A stretch of 64,000 nt of DNA, from contig BCIK01000031.1 of NCBI GenBank assembly GCA_039545295.1, positions 186,001 through 250,000 of the forward strand, in the 5' to 3' direction. Below the pieces are notes generated by a model. That model searched no databases. It was not told the DNA's origin and worked only from the letters and a program-made list of their open reading frames with translations. Origin of the DNA: Udeniomyces pyricola. Its lineage: Eukaryota > Basidiomycota > Tremellomycetes > Cystofilobasidiales > Mrakiaceae. Below are positions 24,526 through 33,760 of this stretch, in pieces (position 1 is the stretch's first letter; every line of letters begins with the position of its first letter). A program made the translations under genes and the position numbers.

Positions 24526-25322
24526 TTGCAGACGTCGTGGTGGATACGTACGGTGAGTGTGTACTGCAAATCATACTGCAGTACGTTATCCTGTACATAA
24601 CGTCATCGTAGATAATTTAATAGTCAAGAGCGCTCCTCGTGGTTAGCCGACACATACACACATGTATCTCGGGGTAGCTGACTGCAGATGACTGATGCCA
24701 AGTACAACGTACAACCTGATCGCTTCCCGACTCGTAGCAGCGCAGTACACTATAAGTATATATATATACAGAGAGGGATTGAAAGGAGCGATCAGTCTGC
24801 TTGCTTTCTTTGTCGTTTTGTACTATGATGGATGGTCATATAGTTTTTTTTTTCCTGGTCGGTGTTGGCTCCGAGTCGAGTTCTTGAGTCGAACTGATGC
24901 ATGCATATGATGTTGAAGCATACAAAGGCGCAGCTGGTTTAATGGGTCAATAGTGCAGTATATGTGTATCTATCGAAGCATGACGTAGCGCGAGCTGCAT
25001 GTAAATTACTTATATAACAGGAGTGCCGATTCAAGATCATCGAATGCATCAGTTGGCATCAGTATATATGTTATTGGATGGAAAGGAATATCGTTGTGCT
25101 GTAATCAATCAGTCTGAGTCCTAAGGATGACATGTGACAGTGCACAGTGCCTTTGCTCCGCAGCAGTTACTAGCCTGTTGGAAACATGAACAATAAACTT
25201 ATTCATTATTACACTACATTTGTTACTCACCAGCCCAACTTGGACTCTTCCCCTTCCCTCCCCTCTCCCCTTTCCCCCTATACGTCCCAACCACAACCCC
25301 ACCCATCCAGATCTCTTACATC
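24526..25322. other. Tandem intergenic region
   Basis: About 800 bp between two plus-strand genes. AT-rich patches (TATATATATA near 24758) and a C/T-rich stretch just before the downstream ATG (25230-25300) fit a promoter. No gene seen. Confidence 0.45.
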
Positions 25323-26530
25323 ATGAAGTTTACTCCCATCGCCCTGCTTGCAAGTCAGTGTCCTTTCCTACGTACTAATCTCTTCTCCATAGGAGTAGCG
25401 ATCCTTGCCCATCGCTCAACAATGACGTCTGACATCCCACCTCTCCTTTCACTCTCTCGCCACGTTCCTCGCAGCCTTGACCTCCACTTGCTTCGCTATC
25501 CCCCTTCGACTCCTCCCCGTCGATACCTTCCTCCCCCTCGATCGACCCTTGGCGCCCGGTCCTCACCACGTCCAGCCTTCCCTCCTTCTTCCTGCCCATC
25601 ATCCTGTCGAGGGCGAAGTGGCTACCTCAGGAGGAGGCATCGGCATCCTCCCGCTCGGTCTCAAGGAGGAACTCAGGAAGCTTGCCCACATGCACCACGA
25701 AGGCGCCATTCGCTTCCCGCTCATCATGGATATCAACGGCGGACCCCGACGAGGAGATGCTCGAGTCAGCTCCGATCAGATGACGGTCATCGAGCCGGAT
25801 GGATCGAGGACGGTTGTTGTTGTACGTCTCTCCTTCTCATCCAAGTTAATGACTAAGTGGCGGCGATAACGCAGTGGATGTCTTACTAGAGTACGCTTCG
25901 GGATATTGGTGTGCATCTCTCGTCGTATTGATCTAACCCTTTATCTCTCTCATTCTCCGCTCTCGACGTTGCTTGTACGTTGCGGTTGGTTCATACAGCA
26001 CCACTTCCACGGTGACGCGTCTCGTCCAGTGGCCCCTCGACCTCAGGACATGCACCGCCTTCGAGAGACCGTCTCGCTCCGCATCGATGAAGCGCTCGAT
26101 GCGCTTAAACCAGAGGAGGCTGCCTTCCTTGCCTTTGTCTTTGGAGCCGGTCTTGGCTCACTCTTTGGTGTACGTCGATCGAGCCCTCGCGTGCTTGGCC
26201 GATGAAAAGTCGTGTTCGTTTCGGCCCGCTGACCCGTCCGTTCTATCTCTGTGTTTTTCGCATGCACGTACTACATCGCCTCAGATCCTCTTCCGAATCA
26301 CTCGCCTCCTCGTCCAACGTCGCCGAAACCGGGCAGCCAAAGCCTCATCGACGACGGCTGCGTCCCCTCCCGATTACTACCACTCGCTCAAGGCCGGACC
26401 CGAGTTTGCGCCGATGGCTGGCTCGCTCTTGGACCGAAAGCTCGCTGAGAAGGAGGGTCAGGCCGGCGAGATCGCTCCTATCATGGCAGAGCAGCAAGAT
26501 GGGGAGACGAAAGACATGGAGAAACAGTAA
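25323..26530 (+). CDS. Single-pass membrane protein with His-rich ectodomain, unknown function
   Basis: Four exons. Exon 1 encodes MKFTPIALLA and uses a GTCAGT donor; exon 2 adds TLTSTCFAIP, together forming a signal peptide of about 20 residues. The ectodomain is Pro/His/Leu-rich, with LKEELRKLAHMHHEG, DINGGPRRGDARVSSDQMTV and an exon 3 start of HHFHGDASRPVAP. A helix (RRLRETV-like, then LRIDEALDALKPEE) leads into a transmembrane segment, AAFLAFVFGAGLGSLFGILF, followed by a basic QRRRNRAAK stop-transfer motif and an acidic cytosolic tail ending DMEKQ. It is a predicted type I membrane protein of the secretory pathway. No known family recognised. Confidence 0.65.
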
Positions 26531-28425
26531 ACTAAACCCCTCAAGGGAGGAGTTTTTGTTTTTAACCATTCTTGTTGCTTGTTACTTTCTTCTTCTCGTT
26601 TGAACGTTGAACTTCCCCCCCCCCTTCTCTCCCCCTTCCCATCGGTCCTCGCTCTGGATTCTCTAGTACCCTTGTCAAAGCGTTCAGAGAAATGAATGGG
26701 CCATTTCGATGCTGATTTGAAATCAAACGAAACAACCAACGGAGGAGGGAAAAAAAAAAGAAGTAAATGAATAGGAGGAAAGTCGAAAGAAAAACTAGAC
26801 TTGGAGAACGACGGAGATGAAACGAGAACGATGATCATGATCGAAAACGAATAAAACGAAGGGAGATATCAAACAAACAACAAAACCAAGAAGAAGAAAA
26901 AAGACAAACACACATTGGATGTTGTTTCGAGGCGTCGCAAAAAGTGGGAGGGATTTTTTTTTATTTTATTTTTTAAATGGAGTGAAGTTTTTCGGGTGAG
27001 TCGTCCCTTTCTTTGTTATCTGGCGTTTTACGTTGAGGAGAGGAGGCTTGAGTAATATGTATGTGTGTGTGTGTGCGCGCGCTTTTTTAATTCTCACTTC
27101 TTCCTCTTCCTCGTTCCAAGTTTTATTATTATTATTAATTTTTCCTTTTTGTTTCTTTCCTTTCTTTTTCTTCTCTCGAAAGTGATGAAGATAGACCAAA
27201 GCGAACGCAACGAACGGATAAAGGGGAATCGAAAAGGAGAGGGGGGGAGGGATGCAAAAGAGAGAGGAGGGGGGTGTTAGGAGGAAAGCATGCGTAGATG
27301 TTGTCATTTTTTTTTGAGGCAAGGGGGGGGGGGAGGGTGAGAAGAAAGGAAGGAACGAAGAAGAAAATCAGAAGGGGAAGGAGAGGAGGAAGGAGAATGG
27401 ACGAAAAGAAAACGAAGAGGGATGGAGACAAGACGATGGAGAAGAAGAAAAAAGAGAGAGAGAGAGACAAAAGAGGAGAAGAAGAACCAGAAGGAAAAAA
27501 AAACAAAAAAAAAAAACAGAATTTATGCATGAGGAAAAGAAACAAGAGAGAAAAAAAAACGAAAGAGAGGGAGAGAAAGGAAATGGGTCGAAGAAGATGG
27601 GGATGGGGATAGGTGATTTAGATGGAAACGTGTGTATGAAGAAGGATGGAAGGAAAAACCAGAGAGAGTGGTTATAAAGTGAGTGAGTGAACTTGTGATG
27701 AGAGAGAGTGAGAGAGTGAGAGATGTGAAGAGAAAGAGAGAGCGAGAGAGAGAGTGACAATAAAACAGTGAGAGAGAAGAGATCCCAAAGAAGAACGAAG
27801 AAGGGAAAAGGTGGATGGGGCGAGGAAAAGAAAGAGAAGAAGAAAATCGAAGGTTGGCCTAGAGGTAAGTAGTAATAGAAGCGGCGGGCCAAGACAGGTA
27901 AGAAACAAACGAAAAAGGAGACAGGGGCGCCATGACAAGGAGAGGTTTAAAGGAGAACTAAAAGACGGGGTATGCAAAAGGAGAAAAAGGAAAAATGATA
28001 GAAAACGAAAATGATGAGAGAGAAAAAAACGAAAGAAAAAAGTATGCCACCGCGAGGAGCAAGAATCAAAACAAAGTTTTTTTTATTTTTATGGTGAGTC
28101 TGTTGGAGAGATATTTTATGAAGGAAAGCGTTGGGCTCCAAGTTGGTTTCGATGGCAAGTCAAGAACGAGATGAGATTCGAAAAGAGGAAAGAGAGAAAA
28201 GGGTCGTTATCCGTCCGGTTCGTTTTTGATTGATAGGGAGTGAAATAAGGAAGATGATCAAGTGCGGACAAAACAAAGAAAAGGTGTGGTTGTTGTTTTT
28301 TTTTTGCTGTTTTTTTTTTTGCATGGAGGCGGAAGCACGAGTCTTCGGGTTGTGTGCAATCCTTGGGTCGTCAATCGGTGTTCTGTGTCGTGGCCGTTAT
28401 ATCGTAACAACTGAGTCAGGGGCGT
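26531..28425. other. Convergent 3' region with kilobase purine-rich tract
   Basis: About 1.9 kb between the 3' ends of the membrane-protein gene (+) and the BTG/TOB gene (-). From about 27180 to 28060 the top strand is strongly purine-biased (long A/G runs, GAGA repeats, AAAGAAAA words). It would be a C/T-rich sequence in the sense of the BTG gene and may form its 3' UTR. ORFs seen here are composition artefacts. Confidence 0.55.
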
Positions 28426-29643
28426 TCAGACTCGGTGCTGATGGAACCACTGTTGTTGCTGTTGCTGCTGGAGCTGAGGCTGTTGAAACCCTCGGAAGCT
28501 CCCAAGCGAAGCGATTGCCGCGACTCCTCCGTTCGGCTGCTGCTGCTGCTGATACTGGTGCGGTTGGACATGGTGACCATGAGGCTGCTGCTGGTGGTTC
28601 TGTCGGCTCGACTTTCTACCCCTGGACTGCTGGTGAGGGTGATGGTGACCAAGTTGCTGCTGAGCATAGGCGCCCTTGCTCGGCGGAGACGCGCTGGCAA
28701 AGGGGACCGGACTCGGAACCGTGGTGGACGAGCTTCCGTTGGACGATGCCGAAGTCGAAAGCGAGAACGGAACGGGTGCGCTTGCTGCAGAACCACCTCC
28801 GAGACGAACCCCGCCACCGAGGACACCAACCTTGCCACCGTCGTAAGCGGTGACGGCAGGCTTCTTCTTCTCGCCGGGCGAGCCGCTCGCACTACCGTTG
28901 CAGCTCGCTCCGACGGTTGTCGACGAGGCGGTGGGCGAAGTCGATCGCGCTCGAAGTTCGAGTCGGTGGTGCGGGTGCTCGCTTGAGGAAGGCGTTGCAA
29001 TGCTCGGGTGGGTCGAAGAAGCGATGGTCGAGCTCGAGGATGAGAGCGCCGAGGAGGAGAGGGTCGAATACGATGCGTCGCTTCCCAGAGGCGAGTCCGG
29101 TCGGTCACTCGCTCCGGATTGAGCATGCTGGTGAGGATGCTGATCGGATGTCGTCAAGGGGTCGGTTTGGGGGATGGCGACGTTGGCGACAGGAAGGAAG
29201 GATGCATGCGGAGGAGTAAACGACGAGGGAGGCGGTCGGATCGAAATAGCGTGCGAGACTCGCGGCGTGGTCTGGAGGAGCGATGCGGGAGACGGAGCGG
29301 CCCAGAGTGTCCGGATAGTGTCTGTATTCGAGCGGAAGAGCACAGTGTGGTATCGTGACGAGAAGGAGTTGAGGTAAACAGATGAAGCGACGATGAGAGG
29401 ACGAAGGAAGAAGTAGGAGAGGGAAACGGGAAGAAGGGGGGGAGGGGGGGGGGTTAAGGGGCAGGGGGGTCAAGGGATATGTCAGCGCCACGACGCTTAG
29501 GCAAGTCGGCTTCTCTCTCTCTCTCTCTTTTGCCTCTCGTTCCGCCTCATCCGTTGCCCACTCCTCACTGCCGGCAAGCGTGCGCTCTTCAATAGGAATA
29601 AGCACCAAGCAAACCAAGCGCCATGCCCTAATGATAAACCAAA

Positions 29644-29675
<32 letters not shown>

Positions 29676-30182
29676 CGCAAGAAAGACAAGCCAAAAAGAC
29701 TCACCCTTCCAACCACCGAGGTAAAACACGCCGTCCTCCCATTCCCAACCGCCCTCTCTCCACGCGATCCTCCCCGGATCGCACCAAACTTGCCACTCTG
29801 CCTTCCAGCCTGCCTCTCGGGCCCACGCTTCCCATTGGGCTTCGGTGAGGATGCCGGTGTGAGCACAAGCGTCTCGGATCGGTTTGGGGAGCTTGGTCGG
29901 ATAGGCGATGAGCGAGCGAGCCCCCGAGCCTCGAGTCGCGTTCTCGGGGTCCCAAGCGGCCTGAGGGGTCGAGTAGAGCTTGGTGAAGAGACCAGTGAGC
30001 GAATCGGTGAGGGCGTCGAGCGAGTTGGACTCGAGGTGGGGTCGAAGTGGGGTGAGAAGGTGGGCCAAGAGGTGGGGGAGGGTGCCGGCAACGGTGAAGG
30101 GGGAAGGCGAAGGGGAAGGGGAGTTGGATCGGGAGTCGGTGGGGGTAGCGGCGGCGGCGGTGTTGGCAGGAGGGGGGGACAT
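28426..30182 (-). CDS. BTG/TOB (anti-proliferative, APRO) domain protein with Gln/His-rich tail
   Basis: Two exons (30182-29705, 29321-28426) total 1374 nt, 457 residues; the junction is in phase (GGWK then DTIRTLWAAPSP). Residues 30-160 match the BTG/TOB fold: LLAHLLTPLRPHLESNSLDA, FTKLYSTPQAAWDPENATRG with SGARSL (the box A KGSGYRCIRIN counterpart), GILTEAQWEAWAREAG, and EWQVWCDPGRIAWREGGWEW with EDGVFYLGG (box B, W-x-DP-x-x-V-x-x-R-x-G). Animal BTG/TOB proteins bind the CAF1 deadenylase of CCR4-NOT and, in TOB, poly(A)-binding protein. A role in mRNA turnover is therefore inferred. The 300-residue tail is Ser/Pro-rich, then rich in His and Gln, with RGRKSSRQNHQQQPHGHH and a final Q8 run before WFHQHRV. 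Confidence 0.85.
29520..29668. repeat. CT and GA microsatellites in BTG/TOB intron
   Basis: A TC run at about 29513-29529 and an AG run at 29645-29668 within the 383-nt intron of the BTG/TOB gene. Confidence 0.7.
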
Positions 30183-30530
30183 GAGGGTGGGGAGGAACGT
30201 TAGGTCGAGAAAGCAAGGAAACAAGCAGAGAGGAACGGGACAGAGAGAAGCTGAAGAAGAAGAAGAAGAAGAAGAAGGGAGGAAAGGAAGGGAGGGGGGG
30301 AGGGAAGGGGGGGAAGGCGAGCGAAACGGTGTTGAGGCCTTGAGGGATAGGGAAGGGGGTTGGGTTGGGTGGGGTGAGGGAGAACAGAGATAAAGAGAGA
30401 GAGGGAGAGGGAGAGGGAGAGGGAGTGAGTGAGTGAGTGAGTGAGTGAGCGAAAGAGGCAGCAGAGGCCGGCCAGCGCACACGTTGACCGAGGCCGATGA
30501 TTGATCGATCGATTGATTCGATTCATGAAG

Positions 30531-30584
30531 CCACAGGAGCTTTTCACTTTCTTCCAGCCACAGGAGCTTTTCGCTTTCTTCCAG
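30531..30584. repeat. 27-bp tandem repeat, two copies
   Basis: Unit starting CCACAGGAGCTTTTC and ending CTTTCTTCCAG occurs at 30531-30557 and 30558-30584. The copies differ at one base (A versus G at unit position 16). Confidence 0.9.
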
Positions 30585-30590
30585 CCAGCC

Positions 30591-30876
30591 AGCCAGCCAG
30601 CCAGCCATGCTTCTAGCCAGCCATGCTTCTATCCAAATCGCCAGCCTCTCGATCCAGCCCAGCCCATCCCGCCAATTCAACCCTTTTTTTTCTTTTTCTT
30701 TTCTTCTATCACCATATCCATACTCCCACCTCCAGCCAGCCAGCCAGCCATGCTTCTAGCCAGCCATGCTTCTATCCAAATCGCCAGCCTCTCGATCCAG
30801 CCCAGCCCATCCCGCCAATTCAACCCTTTTTTTTCTTTTTCTTTTCTTCTATCACCATATCCATACTCCCACCTCC
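30591..30876. repeat. 143-bp tandem duplication, two copies
   Basis: Copies at 30591-30733 and 30734-30876 look identical by eye. Each begins with AGCC repeats, contains ATGCTTCT twice and a T-rich block, and ends CATACTCCCACCTCC. The identical open frames starting at 30623 and 30766 (spacing 143) reflect the duplication and are not genes. Confidence 0.92.
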
Positions 30877-31191
30877 TTTCAGCCCATACCCTCAATCCAT
30901 CCATCCCCATCGAAAATCAATTTCACCGCACCTCCGACTATAGAATACCCATCGTTTCTCCACTCCACTCAAAATCATTCATCATCATCATCATCATCAT
31001 AATCGTTTTCCAACGAGTTCCGTTCCATTTTCTTTCGTCATGAGACCAACTTTGCAAGGGGGAGAACGTGATCAACGCACGGATATGACGGACAAGGGCG
31101 ATGAATGAATGAAAGAATGAATGAATGAATGATGATTTCATAACTCCCTTCTCTCTGCTCCTCCTTCTCCCCCCGCTTTCCCTTCAGCGCT

Positions 31192-31590
31192 TCAGCTCCC
31201 GGAACGGGAGAGTAATGTCGACGGCGCGACGCCAAACGTCGACGGAAGCGATAATCCCTTCGTGTCCCCAATCAGGACGGATATCCGAGGTAAAGAGAGA
31301 GAGTGTGTGTGTATGAGTGTGTGTGCGTGTGTATCAGCTTGAGTTTTGTGTATGTGTGTGCGTAGAGTTAAGTAGGATGACTGGATACAACACGAGAACG
31401 CCGAAAGAAAGGACAAAAAAAAAAGGAGGGGGGAGGAAGGGGGGAGGGAAGAAATAGGGGTTGAATCTCTCCCCTAACCAAAAAAAAAAGATGTGGGACT
31501 GACCAGCTCTGAGTCGAAGTCGAATCCCGGAGGGGATAACGATAGATCAATATATGATACCTATCGACTCAACTCACCAAAACAAAGGAG

Positions 31591-31622
<32 letters not shown>

Positions 31623-33035
31623 GAAGGAAGGAAGGGAGGAAAACAGAAAACAGCAGGAGAAAGCAAGGCCTGAGGGCCGATGGGATGGGGGATGATGAAA
31701 GAGGGGGAGGGGGGGGGGGGAAGGAACTGACCACCGACGACAATGACCCGAATCGACGCTAGATGGTGAATCGTGTGATGACATACGAACCACAACTGTG
31801 CCCATGGAAAGCGAGGTGATTATCCCCCCGGAGAGAAGGAGAGGGGGAGGGAAGGTTCTCGTCAGCGTTTCTGGGGGGGGGGGGNGGGGGAGATCTTATT
31901 CTTTTCTCAAATAAAGGAATGATCCAGCCGGAGACCGACCGGTCCCCTCCCATATCCGAAAGAGTTACACTCACCTCCCTTCCCACTGTCGACCCAAACC
32001 TCAACGTGCCCGGTGTCTTTGCTTCGACCGTCAACTCTCCATCCGCCCAAATCGGCGTCTCCTCCTCGTGTTTCTCGAGCGAGGCGAGAACGTCGAGGAG
32101 GGATCGGACCGCGTCGCGAGCGGCATGGAGGAAAGCTTCGGTTGGGGTGTTGCGGGAACGAATGTCGTAATTGACTATAGGTTGGATGGTAGAGGAAGAA
32201 GACGTAGGTATTGAAGAGGACGTAGAAGGTAAGGCCTGATGGTTCAGAGAGGTTAATATCGGATGCATGTTTTATGATGTGCGGTGAGGGGGGTCAGGAG
32301 AAAGGTCAGTTAGTGCGTCATCGTCTTCCTCAAGTCGAACGATCATGTGATTTTTGGAGGATACGAGCGAAGAAAAGAGATACCTCAAACAGCAATTGGA
32401 ACTGACGAGTAGCCAGAGGGGAGGGCAGAAGGTCAGTTGAGCGATCGGATGGCGAACAAGCCAGAGTCGATGGGTGCAACGTCATCAGGTGCACAAAGTG
32501 AAAGGGGGAGGAAGGGGGGGGGGGGGGGAGAGAAAGAGAGAAGGGGTTGATTGGTCCAGGAGGATTAGCAAGAGTCGTACATGGGCAAGGATATGTCTAA
32601 GATGCTTTCCAACGGTTGATCCTCTGTCGTTGTCATCATCGAATTCGTCGTTTGGTCCATCGAAATACGAACAGACCAAGGTAAAAACAGCACCAAGTCA
32701 GCTAGCTAGTTCCCGCATACATAACACACACACACACACACCCCCCTTTTCTCGGCTTTCGCCCAAAATCCAAACAACAACCTTCCTCGATCCGTTCACC
32801 TGCACCCCCTTTCCAGTCTTTCTTTCATTCCTCTAGCATCAATACAGATAAGCGTGACGAAAAAAGGAGGGAGGGATTGTACCCACGGTATCAGCTGACT
32901 TTCGCGCGTGAGGTCGTCGTCGGTCCGGAGCGTGTCCCGAACGAGATCGAGGCATTGCGAGAGAAGGGCCGTCGAGACCTGGAGCAGCGCGTGTTGGGTG
33001 TCTTGAAGCTCAGTAGAAGGTCGAGGTAGGATCAT
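31192..33035 (-). CDS. DinB-like superfamily protein
   Basis: Seven exons fit: 33035-32887, 32623-32581, 32401-32384 (18 nt), 32235-31975, 31795-31732, 31508-31504 (5 nt) and 31257-31192. They total 606 nt, 201 residues. The product begins MILPRPSTELQDTQHALLQV and includes ESQLIPGSTVGKHLRHILAH-FQLLFE, IVNYDIRSRNTPTEAF, STVGRE-LWFVCHHTIHHLAS-IRVIVVG-EL-GLSLP and FGVAPSTL near the end. This is the four-helix DinB layout; His residues in LRHILAH and in CHHTIHH correspond to the family's metal-binding triad. Bacterial relatives include metal-dependent thiol-S-transferases and stress-induced proteins. The biochemical role in fungi is unknown. The exon order is forced by the recognisable protein motifs; the 5-nt exon is the weakest step. 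Confidence 0.75.
31598..31622. repeat. AG dinucleotide microsatellite in intron
   Basis: A run of AG units in an intron of the DinB-like gene. Confidence 0.75.
31873..31890. repeat. Intronic poly-G run with one N
   Basis: G run with N at 31885 in the intron after exon 4 of the DinB-like gene (poly-C in transcript sense). Confidence 0.8.
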
Positions 33036-33760
33036 GGTCAGGTGTGGAAGGGAAAAGCAGATGAAGAAAGTCGGGAATGAGATAAAAGTGTGGATCGAGG
33101 AGGTGATGTGTTACTGGGAGACCGGGTCGACAGTGGGACTGGATGGATGGATTGTTTATGAGGTCGATGTTGGTGATGCCATAATTAAAGGGTTCACTTC
33201 TGTAAAGCTCGGTGAGCGCCGATGATCCGATATCCGATGATCGGGCTAGATCAGGCAGCCTGATTATTACGTACATACGTCGTCGTCGCGTCATTTCCAG
33301 CCTCGTCCAGATTCTCTATCCACCCTCGATGATCAAAGCTTCATCATCACCATGTTTTTTTTCCTGCTCGCTAAATGCTTGGTCCCTCAGCCTGCATATG
33401 TCCTGTTCGGCTCATGTTGGTATCTTTGTCATGTGATGGTCGTTTGATAAGATCAATCGGCTGGTCTGCAGGCTCATCATCGATCATGAAGCCAATGCAA
33501 TATATTCGAGTCGACGGATCCATGTATTTCTCTCTTTGATCGTGCCCATCTTCTTGACTTGTTCCTCAAGCATAATTCAAGTACACTTACTGTCGTATCT
33601 GTAGCGATCAATCGCCAGCTAGTTCCATCTTTGAACCGCGGGCCGGCCGGCATATGATGTTCACAAGTTCCTAGCATCGCGGATGGCTTGCCCATTCAAA
33701 ACCAATATCATTCTTCCACTCTCGATAAACAACACATAGTGCCCAAAAATCTCATCCATC
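33036..33760. other. Tandem intergenic region
   Basis: About 725 bp between the 3' end of PIG-U and the start of the DinB-like gene, both minus strand. Mixed composition; nothing further recognised. Confidence 0.45.

Larger units (their letters stand above)
30183..31191. other. BTG/TOB promoter region with tandem repeats
   Basis: About 1 kb between two minus-strand genes. It contains a GAGT repeat (30425-30449), a 27-bp tandem pair, a 143-bp tandem pair and an AATG repeat (about 31102-31132). These are annotated separately. ORFs here are repeat-derived. Confidence 0.6.

Noticed and set aside
27135..28000. Several long overlapping ORFs on both strands (lysine/arginine- or phenylalanine/serine/leucine-rich)
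   Set aside because: They follow directly from the purine/pyrimidine bias of the tract: both strands open in several frames, residues are limited to those encoded by A/G or C/T codons, and no domain or splice structure is present.
29105..29700. Minus-strand ORF reading across the BTG/TOB intron and exon 2 in another frame
   Set aside because: The donor after GGWK and the acceptor before DTIRTLW give an in-phase joint into the long Ser/Gln-rich frame. The read-through frame has no domain.
30587..30760. CCAGC/AGCC repeat arrays as a possible CRISPR
   Set aside because: The units are 4-5 bp simple repeats without unique spacers, in an intron-rich eukaryotic genome.
30501..31043. ORFs with repeated internal sequence (ASQPASHASSQPCFYPNRQP-like)
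   Set aside because: The repetition is the 143-bp DNA duplication read in frame. No start context, homology or splice sites support a gene.
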